From Acanthochlamys bracteata (lineage: Eukaryota > Streptophyta > Magnoliopsida > Pandanales > Velloziaceae): a stretch of DNA of 64,000 bases. Positions 24,231 to 37,180 of this stretch are shown piece by piece; position 1 is the first letter of the stretch; each line of letters starts with the position of its first letter. The notes beneath the pieces were generated by a model. It saw nothing but the letters and a program-made list of their open reading frames with translations. It was not told the origin of the DNA and did not search any database. The position numbers were made by a program, and so were the translations under genes. Location: the NCBI GenBank assembly GCA_019914995.1, contig CM034130.1, forward strand, positions 8,494,001 to 8,558,000. The letters run 5' to 3'.

Positions 24231-25073
24231 TAAGCTTTAAAGGCCTCCGTTATTTGTATGGCCTGGCCCGGAGGACCTGCTGCCGCGGATTCTCGATAAA
24301 AGAAGAAAGCACTTCACTGAAGTCCTCTTCCCAATCGAAATCTGGAAGCGAAAATCTGAAACTCCTACGTCATAAGAAAATCCGAGGTGAATAAATTTTA
24401 TTCTCTCGCTTTTTTTTTTTTGTTTCATTTCGTCTTAATTTTTAGTTCTTCTATATCATGTCATCTGTAATGCTTTTGCTTTTTTTCTTTTTTTTTTTTA
24501 ATTTTATTTTTGCTGTTTAATATTGATTATTTTTTGAAGAAACGGAACTAGAAACGGTTAGGTATTTACAGGGATTCTAATTTTAGTGAAAGTAGGGACT
24601 GCCTATTTGAGCTTGTCGACACCTGCAGTTAGGGACTACCTGGGAAAAAGGGAAGATTTTTAGTTCTGTTTGCTTTGAAATCATACAGAATTTCTGGTCT
24701 GACAAAAATTGGTTTGTATATTTCTGTTGCCTGTTTTCAGGATAAAAATATGCCACATAATGCGCAGAATCTACTGTCTATAGGTGCTAAGATTTTGGTT
24801 CTAGGATTTAGGTGGGCAGGGTTATACACTTCACATAGTTTGGACGCAGAAAACGGCTTTCATCTCTATGGAGGCAATTCATCACCAGAATGATCCTCTA
24901 ATATTAATAGAGTAGATCGTGCATTTCAATAGTAGTTCTCTGTAGCTTATCTAGAAATTGAATTTCATCAGTTTTTCAGGTTATCTACAATGAAAATTAA
25001 CATCTGGATTTGGTATGCTGCAGATTTAGGTACTTATTTTCAATTTTGTTGGGCTGCTGTGGTTGGCAAAACA

Positions 25074-27064
25074 ATGGCCTACGAGATGAATGAAGTACAA
25101 AGTATACTTCTCCACTTAAATTCATATTTACAACCATGTCCTGCTGATATTATCATAGTGATAGGAGTGCTGTACTCCACCATTGTTACAGTTCCACTCT
25201 CACATTTTCTGTCAACTTCTTCCAATGTTTATTCTAAAAAAGTGTAAAAATGATGACATTTATTATAGCTAAGACATGCTAATTTACTTTGTTTGAGAAA
25301 GCTTCATGCTCTACTTTTGAATCTTGCATAGTTTGCTGTGGTCGTGTGTCAGTTCACAAATAATATTATGTAAGGTGAAACCTTGCAGAGGTTGGCATCG
25401 GCTTAATAGGATGTGGCATTTTCTTCACATTTCTGGGTGTCATTCTATTCCTTGACCGTGGTTTACTGGCTTTGGGGAATGTAAGATGTGATTTGGTGTC
25501 CCTTTTTTAAGATAAATTAGGAGAACAGTAACGTCTTATCGTTTCTCATTTCCTTAGGTAGATTTTCTTCTTGTGCGGAGTAACCATCCTTCTTGGTTGG
25601 CGGTCCACATGGCGGCTATTTACAAATAAAGGAAATTACATGGTAAACTGCTATCATATCTTCAAATTATAAAGTCAGATAGTATCAAAGATTTCTATGT
25701 GATATGTCTATATGTTCATCGAGATAATTAGATATATTGCATTGCTCAGAAGCTCTAGACTAGTGCATTTGTAATGAGTTAAAATTTTGATTATCATTGT
25801 TTGCATATGTTAATAATTGTAGATTTCCTACTTCTATAACTAAGAGCCAGAATTTAGTGAATTGGGCTCAGTGAATAATATAGTGGAATTTAATGTTTTG
25901 TAACTGTTTGCAACATGTGCTTAGAAGAGGAATTCTACCTTTATAGGATATTTTAATGGAGAAAAAAATTAATTGGAGAACAACTTATTGTCCATGGAAT
26001 ATACTTTATCAAGACTTCAAAGTTTGTAGATTTTTACATAGAAACACTTTGCAAATATATCTCTGTGTGCATAAATACATGCACATTGTGTGCTAATCTT
26101 GTCAAAACTCAAAAGATAGCTCCAAAACTATTGGCACTCGTGTTATTAGATGATTCACAGTAGCGACGACTAAGATTGAATCAAATGAGTGTTGTATGAA
26201 AGTCTCTTTGATACAGAAGCAAGTAATATAGATTGACTTAAATTGACTGACATGAAAACGCTACTGAGAAGAAACAAGCTTTATTCCCTTCTGTAAGAGG
26301 AAGAAGAACAACCAAAATTTATAGGATAACGCAAGACACTATGTACTAGAAAGAGAGAGTTGGTGGTGCAAAAAATGCAAATGGTAGGACTAGTTGGGAC
26401 CCCAAGCAGAGAGGGAGGCAGTGAGCTTTTAGAGTGCTATGAGCCTTGAGTTTATAACATGCATTTGGAGGGTAACCAGCCTTATCTAGTTAAGTTTCTC
26501 CAGCATGGTTCTTTAAATAATGGTATCGTTAGTCCCCATTGGAGACAGTTTAGATCTGCCCTTCCCTGTCTAAACTGGACTTAACTGAACAGCTAATGTA
26601 ATGTTGCTGAAATACTTGTTGCTCAGAAGATATCTGAGATACTAAGTACAGGATACTCTTATCTGTCGCAGGGATCTTTCTCCTTTGTAGTTGGCCTATT
26701 TCTCATATTTGTTCGCTGGCCCATAGTTGGTATCATCTTGGAACTCTATGGTGCCATTGTGCTTTTCAGGTTGCTGGTTTTTTCTAAAGTGATTACTTAA
26801 GTTTTGACTTCATAATGGGATTTCTAACTTTTCAGCATAAATGCAGTGGCTTTGGACCTTCTCTCAAGGCTTTCTTTTATAACATTCCAATCATAGGATG
26901 GCTTTTACGATATCCTGGACTGGTAAGCTGCTTTATTAAATATATTCAATCAACAACTTGCTTCTTTTTTTTTTTCTTTTAAATACTCCCATAATGTGGT
27001 TTCTCATGTATTTTTGGCAATTTTTTTACAGTTCATGGATCGCGTACATAGGATTTTTGGCTAA
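25074..27064 (+). CDS. GOT1-like vesicle transport protein (Got1/Sft2 family)
   Basis: Four-helix Golgi membrane protein of the Got1/Sft2 family, which helps ER-Golgi vesicle traffic. Coding exons: 25074-25101, 25389-25480, 25562-25642, 26672-26769, 26847-26922 and 27032-27064, giving 135 residues, the family's usual size. It opens MAYEMNEVQKVGIGLIGCG, then has the helices FFTFLGVILFLDRGLLALGN, IFFLCGVTILLGW, SFVVGLFLIFVRWPIVGI and LYGAIVLFSGFGPSLKAFF. It ends IPIIGWLLRYPGLFMDRVHR-IFG. The phase is consistent at every junction; exon 3 uses the AG at 25560-25561. The 5' leader (from about 24280) is probably spliced. A donor at 27073 and an acceptor at 27384 suggest a 3' untranslated intron. 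It resembles the shorter plant GOT1 subgroup more than GOT1B, from memory. Confidence 0.9.
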
Positions 27065-28560
27065 CTACCTCTGTAAGTAGTGTTTATATAGTTCACAGAA
27101 ATATTATTTTTTGATTGAAAGCGTGTCATATTTTCTACACTTTAAATTAGAAGATTAAGAAATAATGCTTTGAGGGAGATTTGGAGATAGTATAACGTGT
27201 TTGTTTTCTTCACTGCCTTGTTTGTGTGGCTGTAGAACTTCTTTCTTAAATTAATTATGTGAATGTAATACTTTCATGTTACACAGTTTTAACTAAGTAT
27301 TCTTAGGCACTGTTTAACCTGTATTGGATCTGGAGTATTTAGTCCTTCCTTTTTCAATTGATTAGTTTTTCTCTGTGCCTGCAGTTATGTGAAGCCAACG
27401 TAGTTTACACAACCTATGGCTGAACACTTTGTAAAGATATATATTTATAGTCAATGGTCTAGACTATAAGGTAAAGGCTTTGCAAACCTTGAGGAATGCC
27501 AGCTTACCTGTAAAATCTTTGTACTTTTAGGTTGGTGTCTATTGATAAATCTGGAACCTAAACTTATGTTTGTTTGCCGCTTTAGTTTGCTGAAGGGAAT
27601 ACAAGCCTTTCTTGGAATGATTCAGAACAAGTTACTTTACTATCCATATCAATGTTAGAAAAACATGTTTTTGTATTTGATGAAGATTTTTTATTTTATT
27701 TTTTGGTGATTGGTAGTAATGTATGTGTTTGTGCTGTTTTAAATTCCCAGTTTTGGAATGAGATGGATCTGTTGATTGACGCCTGTGTTCTTTTCACTTG
27801 TATTTCTGAATCAGTAGCCAAAATTAAAATGGAAAAGCCCTTCTGGTGACTGCTACGTTAGAATTGACTGCTATGTTAGAATCGAAAATATCCTTCTGTA
27901 ATTCTTATATGTAAGTCTTGAACTAGAGTTCGAACCAAGTTGTTTCACTTACTTGGAATCTAGTAAATGTAACTATTGAAATACTAGTTTTTGAGTTGAG
28001 ATTTTGCTGATGATTTATTGTCTGTTCACTCTATTTAAAACTACACTTCACAGGCTAAGTAGTTGTTTGAAGAGTTAAATATCTTGAGAAGATAAGTAGT
28101 ATATTTACTTTTCTTCCTTGTAAGACATGAAAATTTGCAAAAATACTTGAATATGGTATGTGAAACGCTGTAGATTTTAGCAGAAGATACTTGATACTTT
28201 TCTCTTTTTTTTTCTTTCTATTCAAGTAGCAACATATAATGAGAAAACCAAGAGGGTGTTTTTCTTGCATGAGTTCCATACAAATTTCCTTGTTATGCAG
28301 CAAATGGGTCTTTGACATGTAAGAGTACAGTCCTGCTTATGTTTCATTTTTTCTTTTTCTATTTTGTGATTTTTTGTTCAGTACTCCAAGACGATATGTG
28401 TTGATTTTCTGTAGAATAATTACCTAAGGGTAATTGTCATTTATAATCTGGAATACAGCTACTGTATATTGTGGTCTATCTAAACTCTGGACGCATTATT
28501 GTCTCTCTTCCATGAACCCTTGATACTACTTATTCAATAAAATGGAAGTACACTTGTTGG
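27065..28560. other. GOT1-like gene 3' region and flank
   Basis: This probably contains a 3' untranslated intron (27073-27384) and the terminal exon, which reads as ordinary unique sequence to about 27650. From there to 28560 I see no convincing gene; the short open frames have no family features. Confidence 0.4.
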
Positions 28561-28599
28561 TGTTTGTTTTCTTCGCGTATCCTTATAACTGTAAAAAAA

Positions 28600-29460
28600 T
28601 GGGTTTGGAAAGTTCGGTCCACTAGTCCAGATGGTCCTGAATCTAGTTGCATCACAATTGCAGTGCATGCTGGGACAGTGCATACATCGCCCACAAACTG
28701 TTCATTGAGATTGTTATTTAGCTTGCTGACAGGAAGTACTTATGCCTTGAATGCACTGTTGGTCCTCTCCAGGAATCAATTGCTAACTTCTCAGTGCAGT
28801 TGTACCATTTATTATGGACCGTACTCTTCTCCCACTTCACTTCAGCATCACTTAACCACCTTATTCATTCCATATCTGACTTGAATAACTCACCTGCTTC
28901 TTTTTACTCATCTTATAGATTTTAGACATGATGCAAACACAACCATGCTTGCTTTTGAAATTCTTGAGATCCTAATGAATATGGGTGAATATGAGTCCTA
29001 ATGAATATGGGTTCGTCGGCATACTAGATAGAGTTAAGGTTTCAGTTGATCATCAAGATACTTGTCTTGTACTTTCTAAGCCTGTTCTCCAAGGAAGTGT
29101 CTTCTATGGAGCAACTTGCAGATACTTATCAAGCTCGAATGTATCCTCATCTGAGCAAGTTTGTGAACAGAATTACAAGTTTAATATGGTATGCACAGTT
29201 TAGTGAAGCTGCGGATAAGTCACTTAATTCTGCTGTGGGTTTCAACTGATAAAGGTTACTGTGTATGGAGACGTTGGCAGACGTATTTCTGAAGAAAAGT
29301 CCTTGTACAGAGATCGACTTCCGATGGACCCGTATGTCACGGTTCCGAGAGGTTCAAAGAATTTATGTCAAATTCAAAAGCTATTGCTTTTCTTTATCCG
29401 CAATGCATTGAAAATTTAGTGCGGAATAAAGATGTGCAATGGAGGCTTGGTGGTGTGGTT
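28600..29460 (+). pseudogene. Degenerate coding-like stretch, family not recognised
   Basis: Protein-like sequence appears in several plus-strand frames in order, without one continuous frame or clear splice sites. Examples: AHKLFIEIV with LADRKYLCLECTVGPLQ (28680-28780), TMLAFEILEILMNMGEYE (28930-29000), SSMEQLADTYQARMYPHLSK (about 29100-29165), RRISEEKSLYRDRLPMDPYV (29280-29340), and ERFKEFMSNSKAIAFLYPQC (29345-29405). The codon texture is unlike the surrounding AT-rich DNA. It looks like a decayed or processed gene copy; I do not recognise the family. Insertions and stops make function unlikely. Confidence 0.35.
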
Positions 29461-30883
29461 AAATGCAGCTAACTTAGTTGGCAAATTACTTCACAAATTG
29501 ATTTTCATTTGAAGTGGCAGATTCTTTAAAAGCACTTTCTGCACATGTGATTTATGTTGGTGAGAATTGATTATGGAAGCTGACCCATGCTGATACAAAC
29601 TACGGTGGTATGAAAAACTATCAATGCTGCATTTATATGCACTTCTTCATTATTGGTTTGAAAATCTAATATGTTTTGATTGCTCCTTGTAGTGGAAGCC
29701 GATGAGTATAGGAATCCAAAATAGAAACAGGTCAAGAAGGGAAGCCAGAATAGAACAGTGCCAAGAGAGGACAGCGGCAAACAAGGTGAGTTCTCAAGTA
29801 GTGAATGCAACACAATGGTATGAATGAATGCAGAAGTAGATCTGCTGTTAGGTAACTTTTCAATACACTGCTCCTCTCAGCTGGTAGCTCAGCAACTTTG
29901 ATGTTGGCCAATGATGCAGTAAAATTTGAAAACACTATCCGTTTTTCCTGGTAATTTAACACTCAAGGGCAAAAAAAATTCTGCGTCAGGTTTTGTTTGG
30001 GATACCTAAAAAAGTAAAGGTTTTTGCACCAACAAGAGCTTCTAAGAATTTTTCTAAAAATTTTGGAAAAAAAAAAAGTTTGCACGGGAAATTATATTTA
30101 TTTATATTTTCAAAATTTAAGAAAAACTTTTAACAACACTGCATCATTTTTTTTTGGGTGGCTGAAAAAGCTAAAAAAACACTTTAAGCGATGCCAAACA
30201 TCGCTTCATTGTTGTTAGGTAATTCCTTTTAAATGAAAGCACTCAGTTTTTGACATTTTAGTGTGTGTTTTCGTGTAACTGGACTCCTTTCTCACTCTTG
30301 AGTTCAGATTACTTCACATATTTTAATTATTATTTTAAATTTTATTTTTAGTTTTACGTTAAATTTTATTTTTATTAAAACTTCACTGTAAAGTTTACTT
30401 TCACATGTTTTAGTTATTATTTTGAATTCTATTTTTACCGAATTTTATCTTTTATCAAATTTTATTTTTATGAAATTCACTTTAGTGAAATTCAATTTCA
30501 TGCAATTAAAACTAGACCATAGTTGTTCTCGAGTTCTGTCATTAAATTTGCAGTAGTATAGGGTATACTGTGAATCATAAATCTAAAACTGATCGTAAGT
30601 ATGGAACTTGATGCATGGTATAATTGATGCATGCAGTATGATAAAACAAGAATATTTATTCATCTTTTCTTATGTAAGATTCCTGATTACGAGTAATTCT
30701 ATTAGGTTAAAAAGCAAATGCTGATGCATTCCTGCTTCTCAATTTTTTTCATTTCTTTTTCTCTTGTTGTGTTACCAGATTATGAATTTATGCAAGACTT
30801 GCATAGGATTTTTGTTCTCCTGCTCGTAAGTTTTACAATATTTTTTTGTTCATTTTACTTACTGGCATGTAGATTATGATGTT
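29461..30883. other. Intergenic, with AT-rich dispersed repeat
   Basis: 29461-29960 continues as weak coding-like sequence with stops. 29990-30230 is A/T-rich. 30255-30525 is a degenerate repeat resembling 55410-55715 (shared order: GTTTTAGTTATTATTTTGAATT-like, TTTTATCAAATTTTA, then GTGAAATT-like and an ATGCAATTA end). Confidence 0.45.
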
Positions 30884-31330
30884 TCATAGTTCATACTGTT
30901 GCTGCAATTTCTTCACCTTCAAATTAATAATTCTATACTCCATCTTCTGCTTTGGGATGAGATCATCCAAGGAGGGTTCTGATATGGTTCTAAAGGAGCG
31001 TGTTGGAATGGGGGCGCTTTCTGGCTGAGGTGCTTTCGCAGCGGCGACAGGAGAACCCGTGATATTTTGTTGCGTTTCAGTGATCCTCAATGGCAGACGC
31101 TTCACGATCTTGGCCAACTTCTCGAATTATCTAGATCTCTGATGCGAACGTTCGTGCGAGTAAACTGCTGCTCGCCGTTGTTGTTACGGCGGGCATGATG
31201 TGGGCGCCGCCGCTGTCCGATTAAAAGGCCGTTGTTATCTTTCATGACCAATGCGTCTGACTGGTGGTAATCGTTGTCGTCGTTTTCATTGACTGCTGGT
31301 CTTCATCGAGCGGCAATAATTATCTTCCAC
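30884..31330 (-). pseudogene. GC-richer coding-like relic, unidentified
   Basis: On the minus strand a 77-codon frame (31117-30884) reads AKIVKRLPLRITETQQ early and ends KVKKLQQQYEL. It is preceded in another frame by SDALVMKDNNGLLIGQ and NNNGEQQFTRTNVRIRDLDN (about 31260-31130). A frame change near 31125 would join the two. Base composition is clearly higher in G+C than the flanks, which argues for coding origin. No family is recognised, and no start, splice pattern or domain is visible. Possibly a fragment of a gene or transposon. Confidence 0.35.
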
Positions 31331-33702
31331 GGCCGTCAAAAAGAAAGAGATACCAAAAATAATTAATGATAACTAACTACACATAAGATTGATATTAACT
31401 ATATTAACTACATCATAAAATTTCTAAAATATTTTTTTTTTTGGAATTTTTTTTTTCAATAAGTAGTTCCAAACATTCCTGAATCAACGGTTGCAGAAGG
31501 GTAGTAGTGATTTTGCTACTTCACTTTTGAAAAGCCCTCTCACCTACAAAACCATATTCTAACTACATCATAAGATTGATATTAACTATATTAACTTAGT
31601 TAATATATTATATCAAGTATTTGACGCCGTTACTGTTCTGTCGACGGCAAGGGGCAAAGGTTAGCGTTTTTAAATTTGGAGCACAGCTAAAATGTTAGAT
31701 ATCATTCAGGCCACACAGACAGAAACAACACTCGCTGTTGAGCATTAAAATTCAAACTGTTAATGATCATTTTTTTTTTTCCAATTGTCTTGGCTCTTGT
31801 AATACAATAATATTCAATTCGAATTCATTTGAATTTTCGAGTAAATTTGGAGTCGATATATCTGATCCGAATTTAATTTTTTTCAGTCAATTTTGAATCG
31901 AATTTGCATATTGGTTTAGAAATTGTCATCACTGCTGGAGACTCCTTCCATTTTTTTTTTGTGATGTAGCTTGAAAGCCAACGGTTGAGTTGTAAATGAG
32001 CAATAGCAAAAATGGCTTAAAGAGAATGATTTTGCAGTTAAGGGCTTATTTACATGTCCTTTATACTCATATTTTCAGCCAAAATTCTATTCATAATTTA
32101 CGTTAAAGGGAAATTAAATTTAAATTTAAACTTAAATTTTCTCGAATAAAAATATTACTTTAAAAAATCAAAATTTGAAACTAAAAACTTTTCCGAATTC
32201 AATTTTAATAAAAATAGATACAAGAATATAACTAATTATAAATTTTACTTTTAAATGATTTATTTTTACAAACTCATTTTTGATAACTCATTTTATAGCA
32301 AAAAAAAAAAAAAAAAAACGCCCTGAGTAGTAGAGTGTAATAGCTAAGCGAAAAAGTGCTTTTGCATTTAACGTAAGGTTTATGAACAACAAGAATGCTG
32401 ATCTAATTTGTGAAGGATTTCTTTTCCATGGCCATCAGGCTATTCAAATACTTCAGAACAACAGGTGCACAAACGACCGCAGTCTAATAGTCCGGAATCA
32501 GAACGATGCGTATACAAGTGAACCGAACTATTCACTTGCGGATAACAAAAAGGAGAACAAAAAATTTTCCATCCTACAAGTAGGGAGGGTTATATGTATC
32601 CTTACCAGTTATTTGCCATATCTTCCATAAAACTAGCAAAGAATTGAAACCTACAAGGCAAATCTTCTGGCAGTTAAGTTACAAAGCTCTGAAATTCAAA
32701 ACCAATTGAAAGCTAAACCCTGTATAGTTCGTCTGCTTATGAACTAACAATTTGCGTAGAAATACAAAGCGCAATGTTGGCATTTAAACATTAATGAGTT
32801 TCATGCCCCAACAACCAAGAGAGGCGCCTCAATTTATTGGTGCAGTTGGTGCTGGTGTATGCATGAAGTAGCTCCCAACACGCCATATTTATTTCTTCCT
32901 TCTCTCATTGCATTTGCAAAAATATTTACTGCATGCTTGAGTTGGTGTTGGCGACTGAAGGTTGCTATAAGCATTAACACCATCAACTCCCCTTTGCTAT
33001 AGCTTCTTCCCTTCACGACTCTCCCTCTATTGCCTTCTCCTTCCTTCCTTCGTTCTTTATGAACAATTAGGGTAAGGGCACGCTCATGAATACCCAACCA
33101 CAACAAACTCTTCATGATTTGATGGCAGTTAATGGTTCTGTTCCATGTACAAGGATATCTTATGGTCACATGCTATCGACGTACGACGATCATTGGATCT
33201 GCAAGAAAATAATGTTATGGTTCAGGACATAGTTCGAACTTTCCCAAGTCTATGAAAAGAATGCTTCTTTTTTATGTCATTGAGTTGATGATAAACAAGT
33301 CTCAATAATCTTTACGAATAGATAATCAAAATTAAACTTGTGGAAAATGGGAGGTTGAGTATGAGAGTGAGAAGGAAGAAGATATATTATCATATGGGTG
33401 GATGTTGGTTCAGGAGCAAGGTGATATAAATATTGATATAAATACTGCATAGTCTATTCACTTATGAGGAGTTTTGAATAGTGTGAAGAGGAGGAATTGT
33501 AAGCATTAAAGTTCACTCTACTTGTCACTTTTAATGCTAGACCTGCCCTCCTTTTAATAGGTTTGATGAAGGCTATTTAATAACCCTCTTTAGTATCCAT
33601 GCTCCTCCTGCATGACCTTATCATATCAAAAGGGTGAGAACAGAAGGTGTAGTCCCTCACTTCATCTCTAAGCAAGCTTCTCCTAAGTCTCAAGCGAAGT
33701 GT
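31331..33702. other. Intergenic region and CFL1-like gene promoter/leader
   Basis: 31340-31640 contains duplicated phrases (TAAGATTGATATTAACTATA at about 31384 and 31571). 31840-31930 has GATC/GAATCGAATT-type repeat sequence. 32040-32320 is an AT-rich repeat ending in a run of about 18 A. 32820-33180 has a 111-codon minus-strand frame without recognisable features, which I do not call. 33600-33700 probably holds the leader of the next gene. Confidence 0.4.
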
Positions 33703-34000
33703 ATGAATATGGAATTCCTACAGCCAAAGAGAGATCAGTACCACATAGGAGATAAGCAGACCAAGGTGATGAAGAGTCTAGCTTTAAGGTCAATGGACAA
33801 TCAAGAGCTATCTCTGGGTCCCTCTCTGTCAACCTATGTCACCAGCAGCGGAAACAGTTCATCGTCCGAACAGTCTGATGGAAGCGGTTGTAGGAAGAGG
33901 AAACACTCATGGGATGATCAGCTCTTCGCACAAGCTAGTGTCGACCTACAACTCAATGATCCCTTGCCCTTGGACTGGGAGCAGTGCTTAGACCTACAAG

Positions 34001-34031
<31 letters not shown>

Positions 34032-34650
34032 TTCATATATACATCTACATGTAATATTTCGTTCCTACATGCATGAACATGTAACTACTAGAAGAATAGG
34101 GAAAAAATATGCTAATCTTACTGAGAAAAGTTATAGAAGCCCCTAAAAAAGGGTAGGAGTTAAAAAAACCATCTGATGATTGCAGTGCAGACTGTCCAAC
34201 GTTATGATAAAGATGCAAATCAATCTCAAAATCTGGTTACTTTCTTGTTGCATAAGTTTACCAGACGCACATGCTTTTGACTATTTGCAGTCTGGAAGGA
34301 TGTACTACTTGAATAGGAAAACCCTGAGGAAGAGTTGGAGCAGACCAAGAGATCATGAACAAAAGCTTGACTTGGAACTAAATATTGCAACACCATTCAG
34401 CCCACCAAAGCAGAAGACAACTACAACCTTACTTCAAGATGATTTGATGAAGCACACCAGTAAATCGTGTGCAAACAACATGGTTGCAGTGGCATGCTTC
34501 AACTGCCACCTCTTGGTTATGCTCTGCAGGTCCTCACCATCCTGCCCGAATTGCAAGTACATACATCCACTTGCAACAAAACCACAGATGGAACAGCCTC
34601 ACAAGATGGAAGCAACAAAGCCCTTGGAAACTCTAAGCCTCTTGAATTAG
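33703..34650 (+). CDS. CFL1-like WW-domain protein
   Basis: Plant-specific WW-domain protein resembling CURLY FLAG LEAF 1, whose Arabidopsis relative affects cuticle formation through an HD-ZIP IV partner. Two coding exons: 33703-33999 and 34291-34650, 218 residues. The N-terminus has the conserved block KVMKSLALRSMDNQELSLGP. The WW domain is split by the intron: LPLDWEQCLDLQ | SGRMYYLN, then KSWSRP, with both signature Trp residues and the final Pro kept. A second conserved part, VAVACFNCHLLVMLC then CPNCKYIHP, has paired CxxC motifs that could bind zinc. An open frame extends upstream to 33634 but only through a GTG, so the ATG at 33703 is taken. The intron holds a (CT)n tract at about 34005-34031. 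Exact orthology is from memory. Confidence 0.82.
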
Positions 34651-37180
34651 CATGTGAAACAGACTAGAGAAAGACTAGCTCAAATATTTCATAAAGTATG
34701 TTGGGTGATCCTAAGTATGAAGGTGAAGTGTCTGTCAATATAATGGGCACCATATAGTTCTAGTTCTAGGAGAAGTTAGACCTTCATCTGGTAAAGTCTA
34801 TGTAGGAAAAGGACAGTGTAAGGAAAGCTCCAGGGTATAAAATTCTTATTGTGGCACTTGCTCCTGCCAATCAGATATGTTTAGAGAGAGAGAGAGAGAG
34901 AACTAGTTTTATCATCTCGATGAGTCACAGGGCCATAAATAACTTTAACTAGCTACCATCTAAACTCGATTATTAAATAAGAACAGCTAAGTAAAATGGA
35001 AAGGACTGCCCACCTCACCCTCATACCTCTTTTATTCCTTGTCTCCTCATCTCATTACATAAGAGGCTATGCTGACAATTAAAATACTTTTTGGTTGTGA
35101 TGGAAATTGGAGTCAGTGTTGTTCATAAGATGGAAAGATCCCAGGTTAGATTGATAGAACTCTCCTTCCAGTGCTAAAGGAACAGCTTTCCATGCTGATG
35201 CCCAAGGGTGTGAGCATGGTGGACTTCCCTAAACAAACTGATTGATGCATGGGCTTCTCAGACTTGCTCACATCATTTAATATCTGCCTCAGTAACCGTG
35301 CCACATGAATTTGTGGATTGGTGGGACCAGGGGAAATGTCCTAGTTTAAAAGAAAGAAATCTGTATCTGACAAATTTCTGAATATTGGCTGCAAATAAAT
35401 CTAAAGGCTATGATTGTCGAACTACGCAAATGCAAAGGTTATATTAGACTTCTCCTTAGATATCTAAAATATCCAATTGGAGACATGATTAGTATTAGTT
35501 GAGGTTCCTGCTACATTTGATAACTGATTAAACTATGTGAAGTTGTTGAATAGATTGTAAAGTTCGCAGCGCTATGTTCCATACAAGCTATGATTTCAAC
35601 TTTACTTCGATAACTCCATGCGGTCAGTACTTTGGATGGGAAATAAACCTAAGATTTTAGGGTAAACTTAGGCTTAAAAGAGTTCTACCAGATTTTGATC
35701 TCTAGGATATGATCATATAAGCTGAAGATATGCTCCATGTAGAGTATAAAAGACAAAAGGAACTGCCTTTTTTGGGCAGACCCCAAGGATTCTTCCTCCT
35801 AGTAATCAGCTATCTGGGGAGCAGTTCGGCAGGACAATCAGTTGATGCACTTAGGAAAAAAGTTACTGTTCACGCAGAAGAGCACACCAAAAATTCTGCT
35901 CATAAGGAAACAGATAGAGAAAAGTCTGTTAAAGAGGTCCAAGAAGGAACACTAGCAGATAAAAAAAAAAAATAATGGGGTCAGGAGAACTCAGGTGCAC
36001 CTGTTCATCTTAACAGCTTTCTCAGTTTCTATCCACCTCGATCAGCATGATCCTGAAGTCACAAGAAACCCATGTTATGTAACAGTATCATAGTAATTGA
36101 AGAGTATTATTTAGTATTAGTTTCAAGTTGCAGCTGCCATCAAAATGCGCAGCTTTAGTATTTTGTTTTTGGCTTTCATGTACTCTCTATGTCATCCTTA
36201 TTGTCTGCTATAAAATAAACCTAGTGGCTACTTCCATTTTTAACAGGAAACAAAGTACCTGTAATTCTTCTACTCCTCTCCAAGAAATCAAGCCTGATTA
36301 TCATTCCATTATCTTTCTGCCTGGTCACAGCCTATTCTAGTAGAGGAGTAGTGAACCTCAATTAGCTGGAACGGAAAATAGAGATAAATTGAAAAGAACT
36401 GTCTTGTCCAACCAAAACTCAGGGGATTGTAAAAGCTATCATGTGATGCTACTTTTTTCTATCGTAACTGCATAAAATGAGAGGTACCTGAACTTGTAAG
36501 CAACTTCCGACAGTACGTTCCTATTTCCTATCAAATCCCCAGTCCTGAACCAAAAAAATAACACTGCTTGAAGGCTGTTGCTTTCTTCAATTTGAAAAAG
36601 ATGATGAATGAGAATTACTACTGTCTAAATGAAAGATATAGTGCCAGAAATAGACATGGAGATATTTGGCTGTTAGCTACCATTGTCATGTAAACTTTCT
36701 GCATGGAGACATTTTGGCTGTGTTAGCTTCATAAACACAGCGATCAGTATCATCCTATGAATTGGCTGTCACGAACAATATGAGGTCCTTGCGAGATTGG
36801 TCCTTTGTACTTGAAGACCACATTGACTAAAACAATCCACAATATCTTGTTTTTGTATAGTTTTGTATATCACTTGAAGACAACATCCAAAACTGTAATC
36901 TTTGGCCGATATGGAGATTCCTCTGACAGAAAAAAGGAGGGCAATCTTCCAATTGTTATTTTCTTGGGGCACCATTAGAATCTATTGGATGTATGTCACC
37001 CAAATTAATACCTCAGTTGCCCCATGCAATGCCTAGGCATGCCACCTACAGTCTAGGCAGTTGTTAATTTTTGGCTTAAAGAAACATGCATTAACAGAGA
37101 CGCTGCCTGTTGTTTTAGATACTTGTAGCATTCTAGATTTCATGCACAAACATCCTATAATAATGGTCTTCTTCCCAAAA
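34651..37180. other. Intergenic between CFL1-like and PPR genes
   Basis: Mostly unique-looking sequence. An (AG)n tract lies at about 34884-34901. The frame at 35730-35975 (81 codons, Lys/Glu-rich end, tract of A at its stop) has no domain and no clear gene structure; it may be an exon relic. Nothing else coding was seen. The 3' flank of the PPR gene begins at 37180. Confidence 0.4.

Noticed and set aside
32834-33169. 111-codon minus-strand open frame
   Set aside because: No domain, no splice partner and no family resemblance; probably chance.
33634-33702. Longer N-terminus for the CFL1-like protein
   Set aside because: The frame opens with GTG, next to a sequence that looks like a splice donor; conserved sequence begins after the ATG at 33703.
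35730-35975. 81-codon plus-strand frame with a Lys-rich end
   Set aside because: No recognisable family, and it ends in a poly-A tract. Kept only as a comment on the intergenic region.
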